Shown: one piece after another, positions 6,505-15,619 of the stretch
Layout of the letters: each line of letters opens with the position of its first letter
Position numbering within the stretch: position 1 is the stretch's first letter
Assembly (NCBI GenBank): GCA_002311655.1
Contig: DBYZ01000010.1
Coordinates: forward strand, 77,585-141,584
Source: Bacteroidales bacterium UBA1173
GTDB lineage: Bacteria > Bacteroidota > Bacteroidia > Bacteroidales > F082
Reading direction: 5' to 3'
DNA: 64,000 nt
The notes under the pieces: model-generated
What the model saw: the letters and a program-made list of their open reading frames with translations, nothing else
The model's database searches: none
Told to the model about the DNA's origin: nothing
Program-made: the position numbers and the translations under genes

Positions 6505-7104
6505 ATGGGTTTTCTTGTTGAACATTGCAGTTTTTGCGAACTGACAGAAGATGTGATTAATACATGTCGAGTGTTCTCATGTGGCAACGACGATTTGGAC
6601 GACTTCTTTCATATTGATGCTATACGATATGCTCGTTTTTTAATGGGTAAAACTTATTGTTTCCGTCTTAATGATGATACATCTAAGATAATTGGTGCTT
6701 TTACGATATCAAATGACAGTATAAGAATTTATGACCTTCCTCGTAGTAGAAAGGATTATATGAAAAGTCTTACTAATCATGAAAAACCACTGAGGCGTTA
6801 TCCTGGTGTATTGATAGGAAGATTAGGCGTTAATGTTGAGTTTGCAAGATTGGGAATTGGGAGTGAAATACTCGATTTTATAAAAGGTTGGTTCTTCTCT
6901 AGCACTAATAAGACAGGTTGCCGTTTTGTCATTGTAGATGCGGTAAACAATCCGTCAATAATATCATTTTATCAGAAAAATGGTTTTAAAATGTTGTTTT
7001 CCTCAGAACAACAAGAGACTATATATACTCTTGGAAAGCAATATGTCCCGATAAAACTAGATACACGCTTAATGTATTATGATTTGTTAAACATGGGTGT
7101 ATAA
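6505..7104 (+). CDS. GNAT-family N-acetyltransferase (TacT-like toxin candidate)
   Basis: The protein is 199 aa. The N-terminal part FSCGNDDLDDFFHIDA (24-39) resembles the F-D/S-CGNxxLDxFL opening of TacT/AtaT-type tRNA-acetylating toxins. The acetyl-CoA-binding motif A appears as RLGIGS at 115-120, after the strand VLIGRLGVN (102-110). The segment FYQKNGF (155-161) supplies the tyrosine at the position used as general acid in this group. Family knowledge: such enzymes acetylate the amino group of charged tRNAs and stop translation, or acetylate metabolites. The small gene upstream and shared promoter favour the toxin reading. A plain metabolic GNAT is the alternative. The start at 6505 is the first in-frame ATG after the small gene. 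Confidence 0.85.
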   Translation: MGFLVEHCSFCELTEDVINTCRVFSCGNDDLDDFFHIDAIRYARFLMGKTYCFRLNDDTSKIIGAFTISNDSIRIYDLPRSRKDYMKSLTNHEKPLRRYPGVLIGRLGVNVEFARLGIGSEILDFIKGWFFSSTNKTGCRFVIVDAVNNPSIISFYQKNGFKMLFSSEQQETIYTLGKQYVPIKLDTRLMYYDLLNMGV

Positions 7105-7106
7105 TT

Positions 7107-7141
7107 AAAAAAGGCGTGCCAGTTTCTGGCACGCCTTTTTT
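7107..7141. terminator. Bidirectional terminator between GNAT and POT transporter genes
   Basis: A perfect 10-bp GC-rich stem (7113-7122 with 7126-7135, GGCGTGCCAG) has a 3-nt loop. A-tracts and T-tracts on the two sides extend it and serve both convergent genes. Confidence 0.9.
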
Positions 7142-7163
7142 ATTATAACAATCTCTGTTGTGA

Positions 7164-8864
7164 CTATGCTGTCACTCGCTCGAGCCATTTCACCATGCCG
7201 AACATCACCGACATTGAGACAACACAGATGGCGAGGAACACGCCCCAGCATTCCCAGATCGGCCATGCATCGTACATGAGAGGTCCGACGAAGATGAAGA
7301 GGTTGCCGATGGCTGTTGCACCAAGCCACAAGCCCTGGCACAAGCCCACCATGTGACGCGGAGCCACCTTCGACACGAATGAAAGTCCGAGAGGAGAGAT
7401 GAACAACTCAGCAACGGTCAGGAAGAAGTAAGTCACGATGAGAACCCATGGTCCTGACTTGGCGAGACCTGCAGCTGCCATTTCGGCGGCGTTCATCGAG
7501 CGGAACTCTTCGCCTGAAGGATAACCGCAAGAGATTGAGAGCGCCATCAGGAAGAGGTATGCCAAACCTGCGATACCCATACCGTAAGCGATCTTGCGAG
7601 GTGTCGAGACGCCTTTGCCTCTTCTTACTAGCCATGCGAATGCTGCCATGACAATAGGTGTCAAGATAATGACGTACAATGGGTTAAGTGCCTGCCAAAT
7701 CTCAGCCGGGAAGAAGTCGGTGACCACGAAGTCACGGGCTAACAACGTCAACGACTGGCTGTTCTGGTGGAACGAGAGCCAGAAGAAGATGGCGATGCCG
7801 AGAACTGCAAACAAAGCGTAGAGACGCTGTTTGATTTCCTTTGCCATTGCGAGTTTTTCCTCCTGAGTGTATTCGACCACTTCGGCTTTCTCTTTCTTTG
7901 CCGGCTGTGGGAATATCTTCTTTGTGCAGAGGAACACCACCAATGATATCATCATGGCGACCACCGAAGCGATGAATGCGTAGTGAACGCCAGTGTTGAA
8001 CACGTCGATATACTGTGAGCTGAATGCCACGAGGTCGGCTGGTGCGTTGCCAGCGTCAACCAATGACTTGGCCATGTTCTCGGTAAACTTCTGTGTCTGT
8101 TCGCCGTTGGCGAGATATTGGTGGCAGAGTGCCGGCATATCAGCATTGTAAACGAAGTTATGCGCTTTCAACCACCAGTTGCGGAGCATAGGAGCCACAA
8201 ACGGAGCGATGACACCGCCGATGTTGATGAACACGTAGAAAATCTGGAAACCGCTGTCGCGACGGTCTTTTGCCTCAGCCAAAGCCTCAGGGCCTTTCTC
8301 AGCTGCCTCAGCCTCGAACTTGTCGTACAATTTTCCGACGAGAGCCTGCAGGTTGCCTTTGAACAAACCGTTACCAAATGAGATGCAGAGCAATGCGAAG
8401 CAGGTGAAGATCAAGATGCCCCACCAGGCGCCGCCGTTGTCGAGGATGATGCCGTTGGCATCCTTGCTGAACATAGGGATAGCCAAGCCGACATAACCTG
8501 CAGCCATGATGATCAAACCCCACTGGATGGTTCTCGGATAGTTCTGGGTGCGGTCAGCAATGATACCGCCAACCAAACTCAACACGTAGATTCCGAAATA
8601 GAACACCGAGTAGATGATACTCGCGGTCTTATCCGGCAAGCCGAATTTTGAAACGAGGAACAACAGAAGGATGGCGTTCATGATGTAATAGCCGAAACGC
8701 TCGCCCATGTTGCTCAAAGCCGCTGCAATCAAGCCTTTAGGATGGTATTTCTTAGCCTGATTGAGATAGTAGACCAAAAATGGGATGACGACAATCAAGA
8801 TGCCGATCAAAATCACCAATGTGCGGTTGGTCTGCCATAAATTTGCAATTGATAATAATGACAT
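7164..8864 (-). CDS. POT-family proton-coupled oligopeptide transporter
   Basis: The protein is 566 aa with about 14 hydrophobic segments, and is placed in the inner membrane. The family brings di- and tripeptides into the cell with protons. Identification rests on the segment NMGERFGYY (52-60), the Bacteroidetes form of the POT signature ExxERFxYY, in which the first glutamate is asparagine. Other marks are GGIIADR (a loop-2 motif) and the late block FFLTVAELFISPLGLSFVS, typical of the family (PTR2 signature region). A hydrophilic loop lies around residues 330-350. It is a single gene with promoter TTTG-N17-TATTTTTG at 8923-8951 and a shared terminator. The missing first glutamate is in the residue group linked to proton coupling. 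Confidence 0.93.
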   Translation of the reverse strand: MSLLSIANLWQTNRTLVILIGILIVVIPFLVYYLNQAKKYHPKGLIAAALSNMGERFGYYIMNAILLLFLVSKFGLPDKTASIIYSVFYFGIYVLSLVGGIIADRTQNYPRTIQWGLIIMAAGYVGLAIPMFSKDANGIILDNGGAWWGILIFTCFALLCISFGNGLFKGNLQALVGKLYDKFEAEAAEKGPEALAEAKDRRDSGFQIFYVFINIGGVIAPFVAPMLRNWWLKAHNFVYNADMPALCHQYLANGEQTQKFTENMAKSLVDAGNAPADLVAFSSQYIDVFNTGVHYAFIASVVAMMISLVVFLCTKKIFPQPAKKEKAEVVEYTQEEKLAMAKEIKQRLYALFAVLGIAIFFWLSFHQNSQSLTLLARDFVVTDFFPAEIWQALNPLYVIILTPIVMAAFAWLVRRGKGVSTPRKIAYGMGIAGLAYLFLMALSISCGYPSGEEFRSMNAAEMAAAGLAKSGPWVLIVTYFFLTVAELFISPLGLSFVSKVAPRHMVGLCQGLWLGATAIGNLFIFVGPLMYDAWPIWECWGVFLAICVVSMSVMFGMVKWLERVTA

Positions 8865-8922
8865 AAAATTAAAATTTAGTTATACATTGATTAATTTCTC
8901 GTTTTCATCATTAAAAATCGTA

Positions 8923-8951
8923 CAAAAATAATAAAAAAGTTTTAATGCAAA
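8923..8951 (-). promoter_or_regulatory. Promoter of the peptide transporter gene
   Basis: On the minus strand TTTG (8948-8951), 17 bases, then TATTTTTG (8923-8930). The distance to the ATG at 8864 is about 55 nt. Confidence 0.65.
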
Positions 8952-8963
8952 CAAGAAAAATCG

Positions 8964-8971
8964 TAATTTTG
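8964..8971 (+). promoter_or_regulatory. -7 promoter element for valS
   Basis: TAATTTTG lies 30 bases before the valS ATG, in the divergent valS/transporter intergenic region. The -33 element is weak (TTTT). Confidence 0.5.
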
Positions 8972-9001
8972 CGACTTAAATCCGAATTTTAAATATCAGA
9001 T

Positions 9002-11629
9002 ATGGAATTATCGAGCAAATACAGTCCGCAGACGACAGAAGAGAAATGGTACGAACACTGGATGAAAAAGAACTATTTTCACTCCACTCCTGATGAACGT
9101 GAACCTTACACCATCGTGATTCCGCCACCGAATGTGACCGGCGTGCTTCACATGGGCCACATGTTGAACAACACCATTCAGGACGTGCTCATCCGCCGCG
9201 CGAGAATGCAGGGCAAGAACGCCTGCTGGGTGCCGGGTACTGACCATGCTTCTATCGCTACCGAAGCCAAGGTGGTGAACAAACTGGCTCAGCAAGGCAT
9301 CAAGAAGACCGACATCGGACGCGAGGAGTTCCTCAAACATGCCTGGGACTGGACGCACGAACACGGCGGCATCATCTTGAAGCAGCTCCGTAAGCTCGGA
9401 TGCTCATGCGACTGGGAACGTACTTCGTTCACCATGGACGAAATCCGTTCAAAGAGCGTGATTCACGTGTTCTGCGACCTTTATAAGAAAGGCCTCATCT
9501 ACCGCGGCGTGCGTATGGTCAACTGGGACCCGAAGGCTCTCACGGCGTTGAGCGACGAGGAAGTCATCTATAAAGAGGAACATAGCAAGCTTTTCTACCT
9601 CAGATATAAGATTGAAGGCGAGAACGGATACGCTGTCGTGGCTACCACACGTCCTGAGACAATCATGGGCGACACCGCCATGTGTATCAACCCGAACGAC
9701 CCGAAGAACCAGCATCTGAGAGGTAAGAAAGTCATCGTCCCGCTGGTGAACCGCGTCATCCCGGTCATCGAAGACGAATATGTCGACATCGAGTTCGGTA
9801 CAGGCTGCCTGAAGGTGACTCCGGCTCACGATGTCAACGACTATATGCTCGGTGAGAAACATAACTTACAGACTATCAATATCTTCAACGATGATGCCAC
9901 CATCAGCGAGGCTGCCGGAATGTACGTCGGAATGGACCGTGAGGCAGTGCGCAAACAGATTGTCATCGACCTCAAGGAAGCCGATTTGCTCGAGAAAGTT
10001 GAAGACTATAATAATAAGGTGGGATATTCGGAGCGCACCAACGTCCCGATCGAGCCGAAGCTCTCTATGCAGTGGTTTCTCAAAATGGAACACCTCGCAC
10101 AGATAGCGCTGAAGCCTGTGGAGACTGGCGACATCCAGTTCTATCCTGCGAAATATGTCAACCTCTACCGCCACTGGCTCGAGAACATCAAAGACTGGTG
10201 CATCAGCCGTCAGCTGTGGTGGGGACATCAGATTCCGGCATATTACCTGCCTGAAGGCGGCTATGTGGTGGCTGAATCTGACGAAGAGGCACTCAAACTC
10301 GCAAAAGAGAAGACTGGCAATAACAAACTGACAATGAGCGACTTACGTCGTGACAGCGACTGTCTAGACACATGGTTCAGCTCATGGTTGTGGCCTCTCT
10401 CGTTGTTCAACGGCATCCTTGACCCGGACAACGCCGAGTTTAAATATTATTACCCGACCAACGACCTCATCACCGCTCCTGACATTATCTTCTTCTGGGT
10501 CGCCAGAATGATTATGGCAGGGGAGGAGTACGAAGGAAAAGTCCCGTTCGGCAACGTCTATTTCACCGGTATCGTTCGCGACAAGCTCGGTCGTAAGATG
10601 TCGAAATCGTTGGGCAACTCTCCTGATCCGATTGAACTCATCGAAAACTACGGTGCTGACGGCGTCCGTATGGGAATGCTGCTCTCAGCTCCAGCTGGCA
10701 ACGACATCTTGTTCGACGTGGCACTCTGCGAGCAGGGACGTAACTTCTGCAACAAGATCTGGAACGCTCTCCGCTTGGTCCGTGGCTGGAATGTCGACGA
10801 AAACGCACCTCAGCCTGACACCGCCAAGATGGCTGTGAAGTGGTTCGACGCACGTTACAACCAGGTTCTCGCCGAGATGAACGACAACTTCGAGAAATAC
10901 CGTCTGAGCGATGCCTTGATGGGCGTTTACAAGCTCACTTGGGACGACTTCTGCTCATGGTATCTCGAGATGGTGAAAGCTCCTATGGGACAGGCTGTCG
11001 ATGGCGTAACTTACAGAGCCACAGTCACTTTCTTCGAGAATTTGATGAAGCTCCTGCATCCGTTCATGCCGTTCATCACAGAAGAGATTTATCATAACCT
11101 CAACGAGCGCAACGAAGGCGACGATATCATCATCGCACAACAGCCGAAACAGAAAGAGATTGATAATCAGGTGCTTGCACAGTTCGATTTCACCATGGAT
11201 GTCATCAACAACATTCGTAAGATCCGTGCCGAGAAGAATATCTCGTTCAAAGAAGCTCTGGATTTGGTTGTCATCGACAATGGCACTGCAAACAAGGACT
11301 TTGACTGTATCATAGAGAAGTTAACTAACGTTAAATCAATAACATACACAACCGATAAGCCGGCCGACGCATTCGGATTCCTCGTACGCTCGAAAGAATA
11401 TTTTATCCCGGTGACCGACTCTGTCGACACTGAAGCCGAGTTGAAGAAACTCGAGGAAGAGCTGAAATACGCACAAGGTTTCTTGAAGTCTGTGGAGGCT
11501 AAGCTCTCAAACGAGAAGTTCGTCAACGGAGCACCTGCCGCTGTCGTCGACAAGGAACGCAAGAAAAAATCCGATGCCGAGGCGAAGATTGCAGTGCTCG
11601 AGCAGCAAATAAAGTCACTTAAAAAGTAA
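9002..11629 (+). CDS. valS: Valyl-tRNA synthetase
   Basis: The protein is 875 aa, the usual length. It charges tRNA-Val with valine in the cytoplasm and edits mischarged threonine. Class I marks are clear: the HIGH motif as HMGH (50-53) after PPPNVTGVL, and KMSKS at 532-536 after GRK. The editing (CP1) domain lies between them, with TTRPETIMGDTA. The C-terminal 70 residues are charged and heptad-like (AELKKLEEELKYAQGFL), the tRNA-binding coiled-coil arm of ValRS. It stands alone between a divergent transporter gene and a REP-like repeat that separates it from the convergent LUD gene. No abnormality seen. Confidence 0.98.
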   Translation: MELSSKYSPQTTEEKWYEHWMKKNYFHSTPDEREPYTIVIPPPNVTGVLHMGHMLNNTIQDVLIRRARMQGKNACWVPGTDHASIATEAKVVNKLAQQGIKKTDIGREEFLKHAWDWTHEHGGIILKQLRKLGCSCDWERTSFTMDEIRSKSVIHVFCDLYKKGLIYRGVRMVNWDPKALTALSDEEVIYKEEHSKLFYLRYKIEGENGYAVVATTRPETIMGDTAMCINPNDPKNQHLRGKKVIVPLVNRVIPVIEDEYVDIEFGTGCLKVTPAHDVNDYMLGEKHNLQTINIFNDDATISEAAGMYVGMDREAVRKQIVIDLKEADLLEKVEDYNNKVGYSERTNVPIEPKLSMQWFLKMEHLAQIALKPVETGDIQFYPAKYVNLYRHWLENIKDWCISRQLWWGHQIPAYYLPEGGYVVAESDEEALKLAKEKTGNNKLTMSDLRRDSDCLDTWFSSWLWPLSLFNGILDPDNAEFKYYYPTNDLITAPDIIFFWVARMIMAGEEYEGKVPFGNVYFTGIVRDKLGRKMSKSLGNSPDPIELIENYGADGVRMGMLLSAPAGNDILFDVALCEQGRNFCNKIWNALRLVRGWNVDENAPQPDTAKMAVKWFDARYNQVLAEMNDNFEKYRLSDALMGVYKLTWDDFCSWYLEMVKAPMGQAVDGVTYRATVTFFENLMKLLHPFMPFITEEIYHNLNERNEGDDIIIAQQPKQKEIDNQVLAQFDFTMDVINNIRKIRAEKNISFKEALDLVVIDNGTANKDFDCIIEKLTNVKSITYTTDKPADAFGFLVRSKEYFIPVTDSVDTEAELKKLEEELKYAQGFLKSVEAKLSNEKFVNGAPAAVVDKERKKKSDAEAKIAVLEQQIKSLKK

Positions 11630-11639
11630 CAAACACCTT

Positions 11640-11752
11640 CGTCATTTCGAGCGAAGTCGAGAAATCACCGGCAATTGAATGTTGCAGAATCATTCAGATG
11701 GCGATGATTTCTCCATTTCACTCCATTTCATTGCGTTTCAGTCGAAATGACG
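11640..11752. repeat. REP-like palindromic intergenic element (copy 1)
   Basis: The 113-bp element starts CGTCATTTCGAGCGAAGTCG and ends in the approximate reverse complement (CAGTCGAAATGACG), so the whole can fold as a long imperfect hairpin. It shares the ends and an inner GGCGRTGATTTCTCCATTTC block with the element at 34646-34760. It fills the gap between the convergent valS and LUD genes. Confidence 0.8.
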
Positions 11753-11766
11753 ACTAAAAACTATTT

Positions 11767-12438
11767 TTATTCTTCTTCAACAAGGAATAGCGCAATTTGT
11801 TTGATGCCTTGAGCACCGATGACCAGTTGATTGTCGATTTCGGTGCTTTTGCTGGCGCCACTAATAATAACGGTTTCGGTAGGTTTGCTGGAACCGTATT
11901 TTTCTTTTAGGCTGTGCAAGGCGTCTTTCATGCTCGCCACAATCTGACTTGGAGAAGCGAAGACCAACAGAGTGTCGACATTGGAATAGGCGGCGCGTGA
12001 ACCTGCGCATTTGTCAGTAATCATTATGCTTCCGGTGTGTGCGATGAGACTCTCGCAGTCGACGATGCTTACCGTTTTCTTTCGTTTGGTGGTGTAGTCG
12101 CGACACAACTCAATGCCTGAATCCTTAAACACTGCTTCCATCTTCATGCTGGTGGAGCAGAGCGGTTCCCATTGGTTCTCAACGATATACTGCTTCATCG
12201 CGTTGATGAAGTCGGCCTGGCTCTCGAAATACACGAAGATTCCGCCGTTGTTTTTGAAACGTTCCACGAAGGTGAAGTCGGCACCGTCTTCTTCTTTGAA
12301 TGGCGTCCAAGTGTCGGCCTTCATGTTGACGTCGGTGAAAAGATTCTCGTCTTTTGCCAATACTGCCTCACGAACCTTCGCAAGGATCTGTTCCTTGTTG
12401 GTGCGTTCACTGAGATTTCCAAACGAGAATATTTTCAT
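11767..12438 (-). CDS. LUD-domain protein (LutC/YkgG-like)
   Basis: The protein is 223 aa. LUD-domain proteins take part in lactate utilisation (LutB/LutC). Stand-alone copies like this one occur in Bacteroidetes beside ftsH and have no proven substrate. Supporting sequence is CESLIAHTGSIMI (about 128-140) followed by DKCAGSRAAYSNVDTLLVFA, which match the conserved glutamate-threonine-GS core of the domain. No signal peptide or iron-sulphur cysteine cluster is present, so it is the LutC-like rather than the LutB-like form. It is the last gene of the rsfS-ftsH-LUD run, with only 3 bases separating it from ftsH, so it is co-transcribed. Confidence 0.85.
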   Translation of the reverse strand: MKIFSFGNLSERTNKEQILAKVREAVLAKDENLFTDVNMKADTWTPFKEEDGADFTFVERFKNNGGIFVYFESQADFINAMKQYIVENQWEPLCSTSMKMEAVFKDSGIELCRDYTTKRKKTVSIVDCESLIAHTGSIMITDKCAGSRAAYSNVDTLLVFASPSQIVASMKDALHSLKEKYGSSKPTETVIISGASKSTEIDNQLVIGAQGIKQIALFLVEEE

Positions 12439-12441
12439 GGC

Positions 12442-14358
12442 TTATGCTGTTGTTTCGTTTCTTTTAAATGATCTTTCTTCCTGTTTCCACGGGCGTTCGC
12501 CGAAGATGGCAACGAGGTCGTCGCTGAATATCACTTCCTTGTCGATGAGCTTCTCGGCGAGCTGTGTGAGCCCGTCTTTATGCTCGTTGAGGATGCGCAG
12601 AGCCTCCTGATAGGCACTCTCTATGAGTTTGCTCACCTCTGCGTCGATCTTCTCGGCTGTCTTCTCGCTGAACGGCTTCTGGAATGAATATTCTTGCTGA
12701 CCTGTTGAGTCATAATAACTTACGTTGCCGATGGTCTCGTCGAGACCGTAGTACATCACCATGGCATGGGCTTGTTTCGACACCTTTTCGAGGTCGTTTA
12801 AGGCGCCTGTCGAGATCTGTCCGAAGATGATCTGTTCAGCGGCGCGGCCGCCCAATGTGGCAATCATCTCGTGGTACATCTGTTCTTTGGTGGTTATCTG
12901 ACGCTCGTCTGGAAGATACCAGGCTGCGCCGAGGGCTTTTCCACGTGGGACTATCGTCACCTTCACCAGCGGATGAGCGTGTTCGAGCATCCAGCTTGTG
13001 GTGGCGTGTCCAGCCTCGTGATAGGCGATGACTTTCTTCTCAGATTGCGTGATGACCGAGTTTTTCTTCTCCAAGCCTCCTACGATACGGTCGATGGCAT
13101 CGAGGAAGTCCTGTTTCTCGATGTTATCCTTGTTTTTGCGTGCCGCGATGAGCGCTGCCTCGTTGCAGACGTTGGCAATGTCGGCTCCTGAGAATCCTGG
13201 AGTCTGTTTTGCCAGAAACTCCTTTTCGACATCGTTGCCGAGTTTCAGTCCGCGCATGTGGACCTCGAAGATCTCGCGACGACCGTTCAAGTCTGGCAGT
13301 TCGACATAAATCTGGCGGTCGAAACGTCCGGCGCGCATCAGTGCCTTGTCGAGGATGTCGGCACGGTTTGTAGCTGCAAGCACGATGACGCCGCTGTTGG
13401 TGCCGAAGCCGTCCATCTCTGTAAGCAGCTGATTCAGAGTGCTTTCACGCTCGTCGTTGCCGCCACTCATGATGTTCTTGCCACGGGCGCGTCCGATGGC
13501 GTCGATCTCGTCGATGAATATGATACAAGGTGATTTCTCCTTCGCTTGTTTGAAAAGGTCGCGCACACGTGAGGCGCCGACGCCAACAAACATCTCCACG
13601 AAGTCGGAACCCGAGATGCTGAAGAACGGCACGTTAGCCTCGCCAGCCACTGATTTCGCCAGCAAAGTCTTACCTGTTCCTGGAGGGCCCACCAGCAAAA
13701 CGCCTTTCGGAATCTTGCCGCCCAAACGTGTGTATCGCATAGGATTCCTGAGGAAATCGACGATCTCCATCACTTCTTCCTTGGCTTCTTCGAGTCCAGC
13801 CACGTCTTTAAACGTGGTCTTGTTGTCTTTCTCCTGGTCGTAGAGCTGAGCCTTCGATTTTCCGATGCTGAAAATCTGTCCGCCGCCCATGCCGCTGCCG
13901 CCGTTGCCCATCCTGCGCATTATCAGAATCCAGAAGACGATGATAAGCAAAAGCGGAGTCCATCCGATGATCTCGCCCCAGAAGTTGGTGCGCTCGACAG
14001 GGATGACTTCGATAGGATTTGAAAGGCCTTGCTGAGCCTCGTCGACCTTGGTGTAGAGACGGTCTTCCGACACTTTTAAGGTGTAGTTCGGCGTCTTGCC
14101 AAACGTTTGTTTCGTGTCGTTTGGGAAATACTTGCGCATTCCCTGCTCGTTGAGGTATATCTCGGCGGTTTTGCCGTTTATCAACTCGATTTTTTCAATG
14201 TCCTGCTCTTTGAGCATCTTCGTGAGCTCGGTCATCGTGGTCTCTTTGACGCTGCCTGCGCTGCTGAACACTATCGACCCGATGAAAAACGCTATCAGGA
14301 CGATGTAAATCCAGTAAAAACCTATTTTTTTCTTTGGCTTGTTGTTGATTTCTGCCAT
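12442..14358 (-). CDS. ftsH: ATP-dependent zinc metalloprotease FtsH
   Basis: The protein is 638 aa. It is a membrane-bound hexameric AAA protease that degrades misfolded and short-lived proteins. Two membrane helices (about 13-33 and 131-148) enclose a periplasmic segment. The AAA module has Walker A GPPGTGKT (224-231), Walker B IIFIDEID (about 279-286) and the second region of homology with ATNRADILDKALMRAGRFD. The zinc site is HEAGH (447-451), with the third ligand further downstream in the peptidase domain. A glycine-rich linker at 151-160 is common in Bacteroidetes FtsH. It lies between rsfS (25 bases upstream) and the LUD gene (3 bases downstream). Length and motifs are complete. Confidence 0.98.
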   Translation of the reverse strand: MAEINNKPKKKIGFYWIYIVLIAFFIGSIVFSSAGSVKETTMTELTKMLKEQDIEKIELINGKTAEIYLNEQGMRKYFPNDTKQTFGKTPNYTLKVSEDRLYTKVDEAQQGLSNPIEVIPVERTNFWGEIIGWTPLLLIIVFWILIMRRMGNGGSGMGGGQIFSIGKSKAQLYDQEKDNKTTFKDVAGLEEAKEEVMEIVDFLRNPMRYTRLGGKIPKGVLLVGPPGTGKTLLAKSVAGEANVPFFSISGSDFVEMFVGVGASRVRDLFKQAKEKSPCIIFIDEIDAIGRARGKNIMSGGNDERESTLNQLLTEMDGFGTNSGVIVLAATNRADILDKALMRAGRFDRQIYVELPDLNGRREIFEVHMRGLKLGNDVEKEFLAKQTPGFSGADIANVCNEAALIAARKNKDNIEKQDFLDAIDRIVGGLEKKNSVITQSEKKVIAYHEAGHATTSWMLEHAHPLVKVTIVPRGKALGAAWYLPDERQITTKEQMYHEMIATLGGRAAEQIIFGQISTGALNDLEKVSKQAHAMVMYYGLDETIGNVSYYDSTGQQEYSFQKPFSEKTAEKIDAEVSKLIESAYQEALRILNEHKDGLTQLAEKLIDKEVIFSDDLVAIFGERPWKQEERSFKRNETTA

Positions 14359-14383
14359 CTTTTCTCTTTTTTGTTATCTTTTA

Positions 14384-14755
14384 TCAATCCTCGTAAACAC
14401 GTTTCTCAGCGTCAGCCCACAACTCCTCCAACTGGAAGAAACTGCGTTTTGGCTCGAGAAATACGTGTACTACGACATCGATATAATCCAACAAAATCCA
14501 TTCCGAATTTTCAAAGCCCTCCTCGTGATAGACATGCACGTGAAGCTTGTTGCGGACGTTGTCGATGATCTTCTCCGCTATGGCGTTCACCTGAGTCTTC
14601 GACTGGGCGTGGCAAATAACGAAATAGTCGGTCACTGCTGAGTGTAACTCTCTCATATCCAATGATGTAACCTCTTTTGCCTTTGCCTCCAACATGGTCT
14701 CGACGATGGTGTTCAAAACCTCTTCTGTATTGTCGTTTTCGTGTCTGATTCTCAT
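14384..14755 (-). CDS. rsfS: Ribosomal silencing factor RsfS
   Basis: The protein is 123 aa from the chosen start. RsfS binds ribosomal protein L14 and blocks joining of the subunits when nutrients fall. The DUF143/Iojap core is plain: VTSLDMRELHSAVTDYFVI, then SEWILLDYIDVVVHVF near the end. The frame is open further upstream (to 14815), but the -7 box TATCTTTG at 14773-14780 places the transcription start near 14770, so the ATG at 14755 (MRIRHEND) is the start. It leads the rsfS-ftsH-LUD operon, an order I know from other Bacteroidetes. Confidence 0.93.
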   Translation of the reverse strand: MRIRHENDNTEEVLNTIVETMLEAKAKEVTSLDMRELHSAVTDYFVICHAQSKTQVNAIAEKIIDNVRNKLHVHVYHEEGFENSEWILLDYIDVVVHVFLEPKRSFFQLEELWADAEKRVYED

Positions 14756-14772
14756 AAATACAAAAATTTTTG

Positions 14773-14780
14773 CAAAGATA
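14773..14780 (-). promoter_or_regulatory. -7 promoter element for rsfS-ftsH-LUD
   Basis: TATCTTTG on the minus strand, 17 bases before the rsfS ATG. It decides the start codon of rsfS. Confidence 0.55.
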
Positions 14781-14866
14781 CTCAATAAATTTGAAGATTT
14801 TAATATCGAGGTCAAGAAAAATTATTTATTTTTGTTTTTTCTTAGAAAAACCGATGATTTAAGACG

Positions 14867-15619
14867 ATGACAATGAAAATTTTGCGTTTTGATGAGATAA
14901 ATTCTACGAATGTTTATCTGTATGACAAAATTTCCGAAAAAAATGACATTTCGGATACCGTTGTCGTCGCAGCTCATCAGACGGCAGGCAGAGGGATGGA
15001 TAAAAACCGGTGGGAAAGTGAGGCAGGGAAAAATCTTCTGTTCAGTATCGCGTTGAATGTCAATTTCTTGGAAGCTGAAAACCAGTTTAAAATCTCGCAG
15101 GCGGTGTCAGTGGCTATTGTCGAGACGCTGTCGCAATTTGTTGATAATCAGAATCTTTTCATAAAATGGCCTAACGATATCTATTTCGGCGACAAGAAGC
15201 TTGCCGGCATGCTGATTCAGAACACCATCGAAGGCCGCATGATGGGGGTCTCTATCATTGGTATCGGATTGAATGTCAATCAGATAGAGTTTTCAAGCGA
15301 CATCCCCAATCCGATATCTTTAAAGCAGATTTCGGGCGAAGATTTTGATTTGGAGAATCTTCTAAATCTGTTGATAAAAAACATTAAGTCTTCGGTTGAA
15401 GGTCTTCGGATTAAAGAGAATCAGATAGCGATTAACGAAAAATACATCTCGAAGGCGTATCGTTATCGCCAGTGGGCTGATTATCTATATAAAAACAAAG
15501 TCAAATCCATGATTATCAATGGATTTGACTGTTATGGTAGATTGATTTTAGAAGATCAGTCGGGCGATGAAATCATCTGCGACGTTAAAGAGTTACAGTT
15601 TTTTCCGCCATCATGTTGA
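14867..15619 (+). CDS. birA: Biotin--[acetyl-CoA-carboxylase] ligase (no DNA-binding domain)
   Basis: The protein is 250 aa. It joins biotin to the carrier domain of biotin-dependent carboxylases through biotinyl-AMP. The catalytic loop appears as GRGMDKNRW (41-49), in place of GRGRRGR of the E. coli enzyme, and KWPNDIY followed by KKLAGML (100-114) contains the catalytic lysine. The helix-turn-helix domain of bifunctional BirA is absent, so it is an enzyme only. The ATG at 14873 is an equally possible start. TATTTTTG (14827-14834) supplies a promoter. The last 35 bases overlap the convergent SRPBCC gene. Confidence 0.92.
   Translation: MTMKILRFDEINSTNVYLYDKISEKNDISDTVVVAAHQTAGRGMDKNRWESEAGKNLLFSIALNVNFLEAENQFKISQAVSVAIVETLSQFVDNQNLFIKWPNDIYFGDKKLAGMLIQNTIEGRMMGVSIIGIGLNVNQIEFSSDIPNPISLKQISGEDFDLENLLNLLIKNIKSSVEGLRIKENQIAINEKYISKAYRYRQWADYLYKNKVKSMIINGFDCYGRLILEDQSGDEIICDVKELQFFPPSC

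Noticed and set aside
2420..7104. The accessory region considered as a prophage or integrative element
   Set aside because: No integrase, transposase, phage structural gene or attachment site was found; only dispersed repeats.
14756..14815. Upstream extension of rsfS
   Set aside because: It lies across the -7 box at 14773-14780 and adds a non-conserved hydrophobic stretch.
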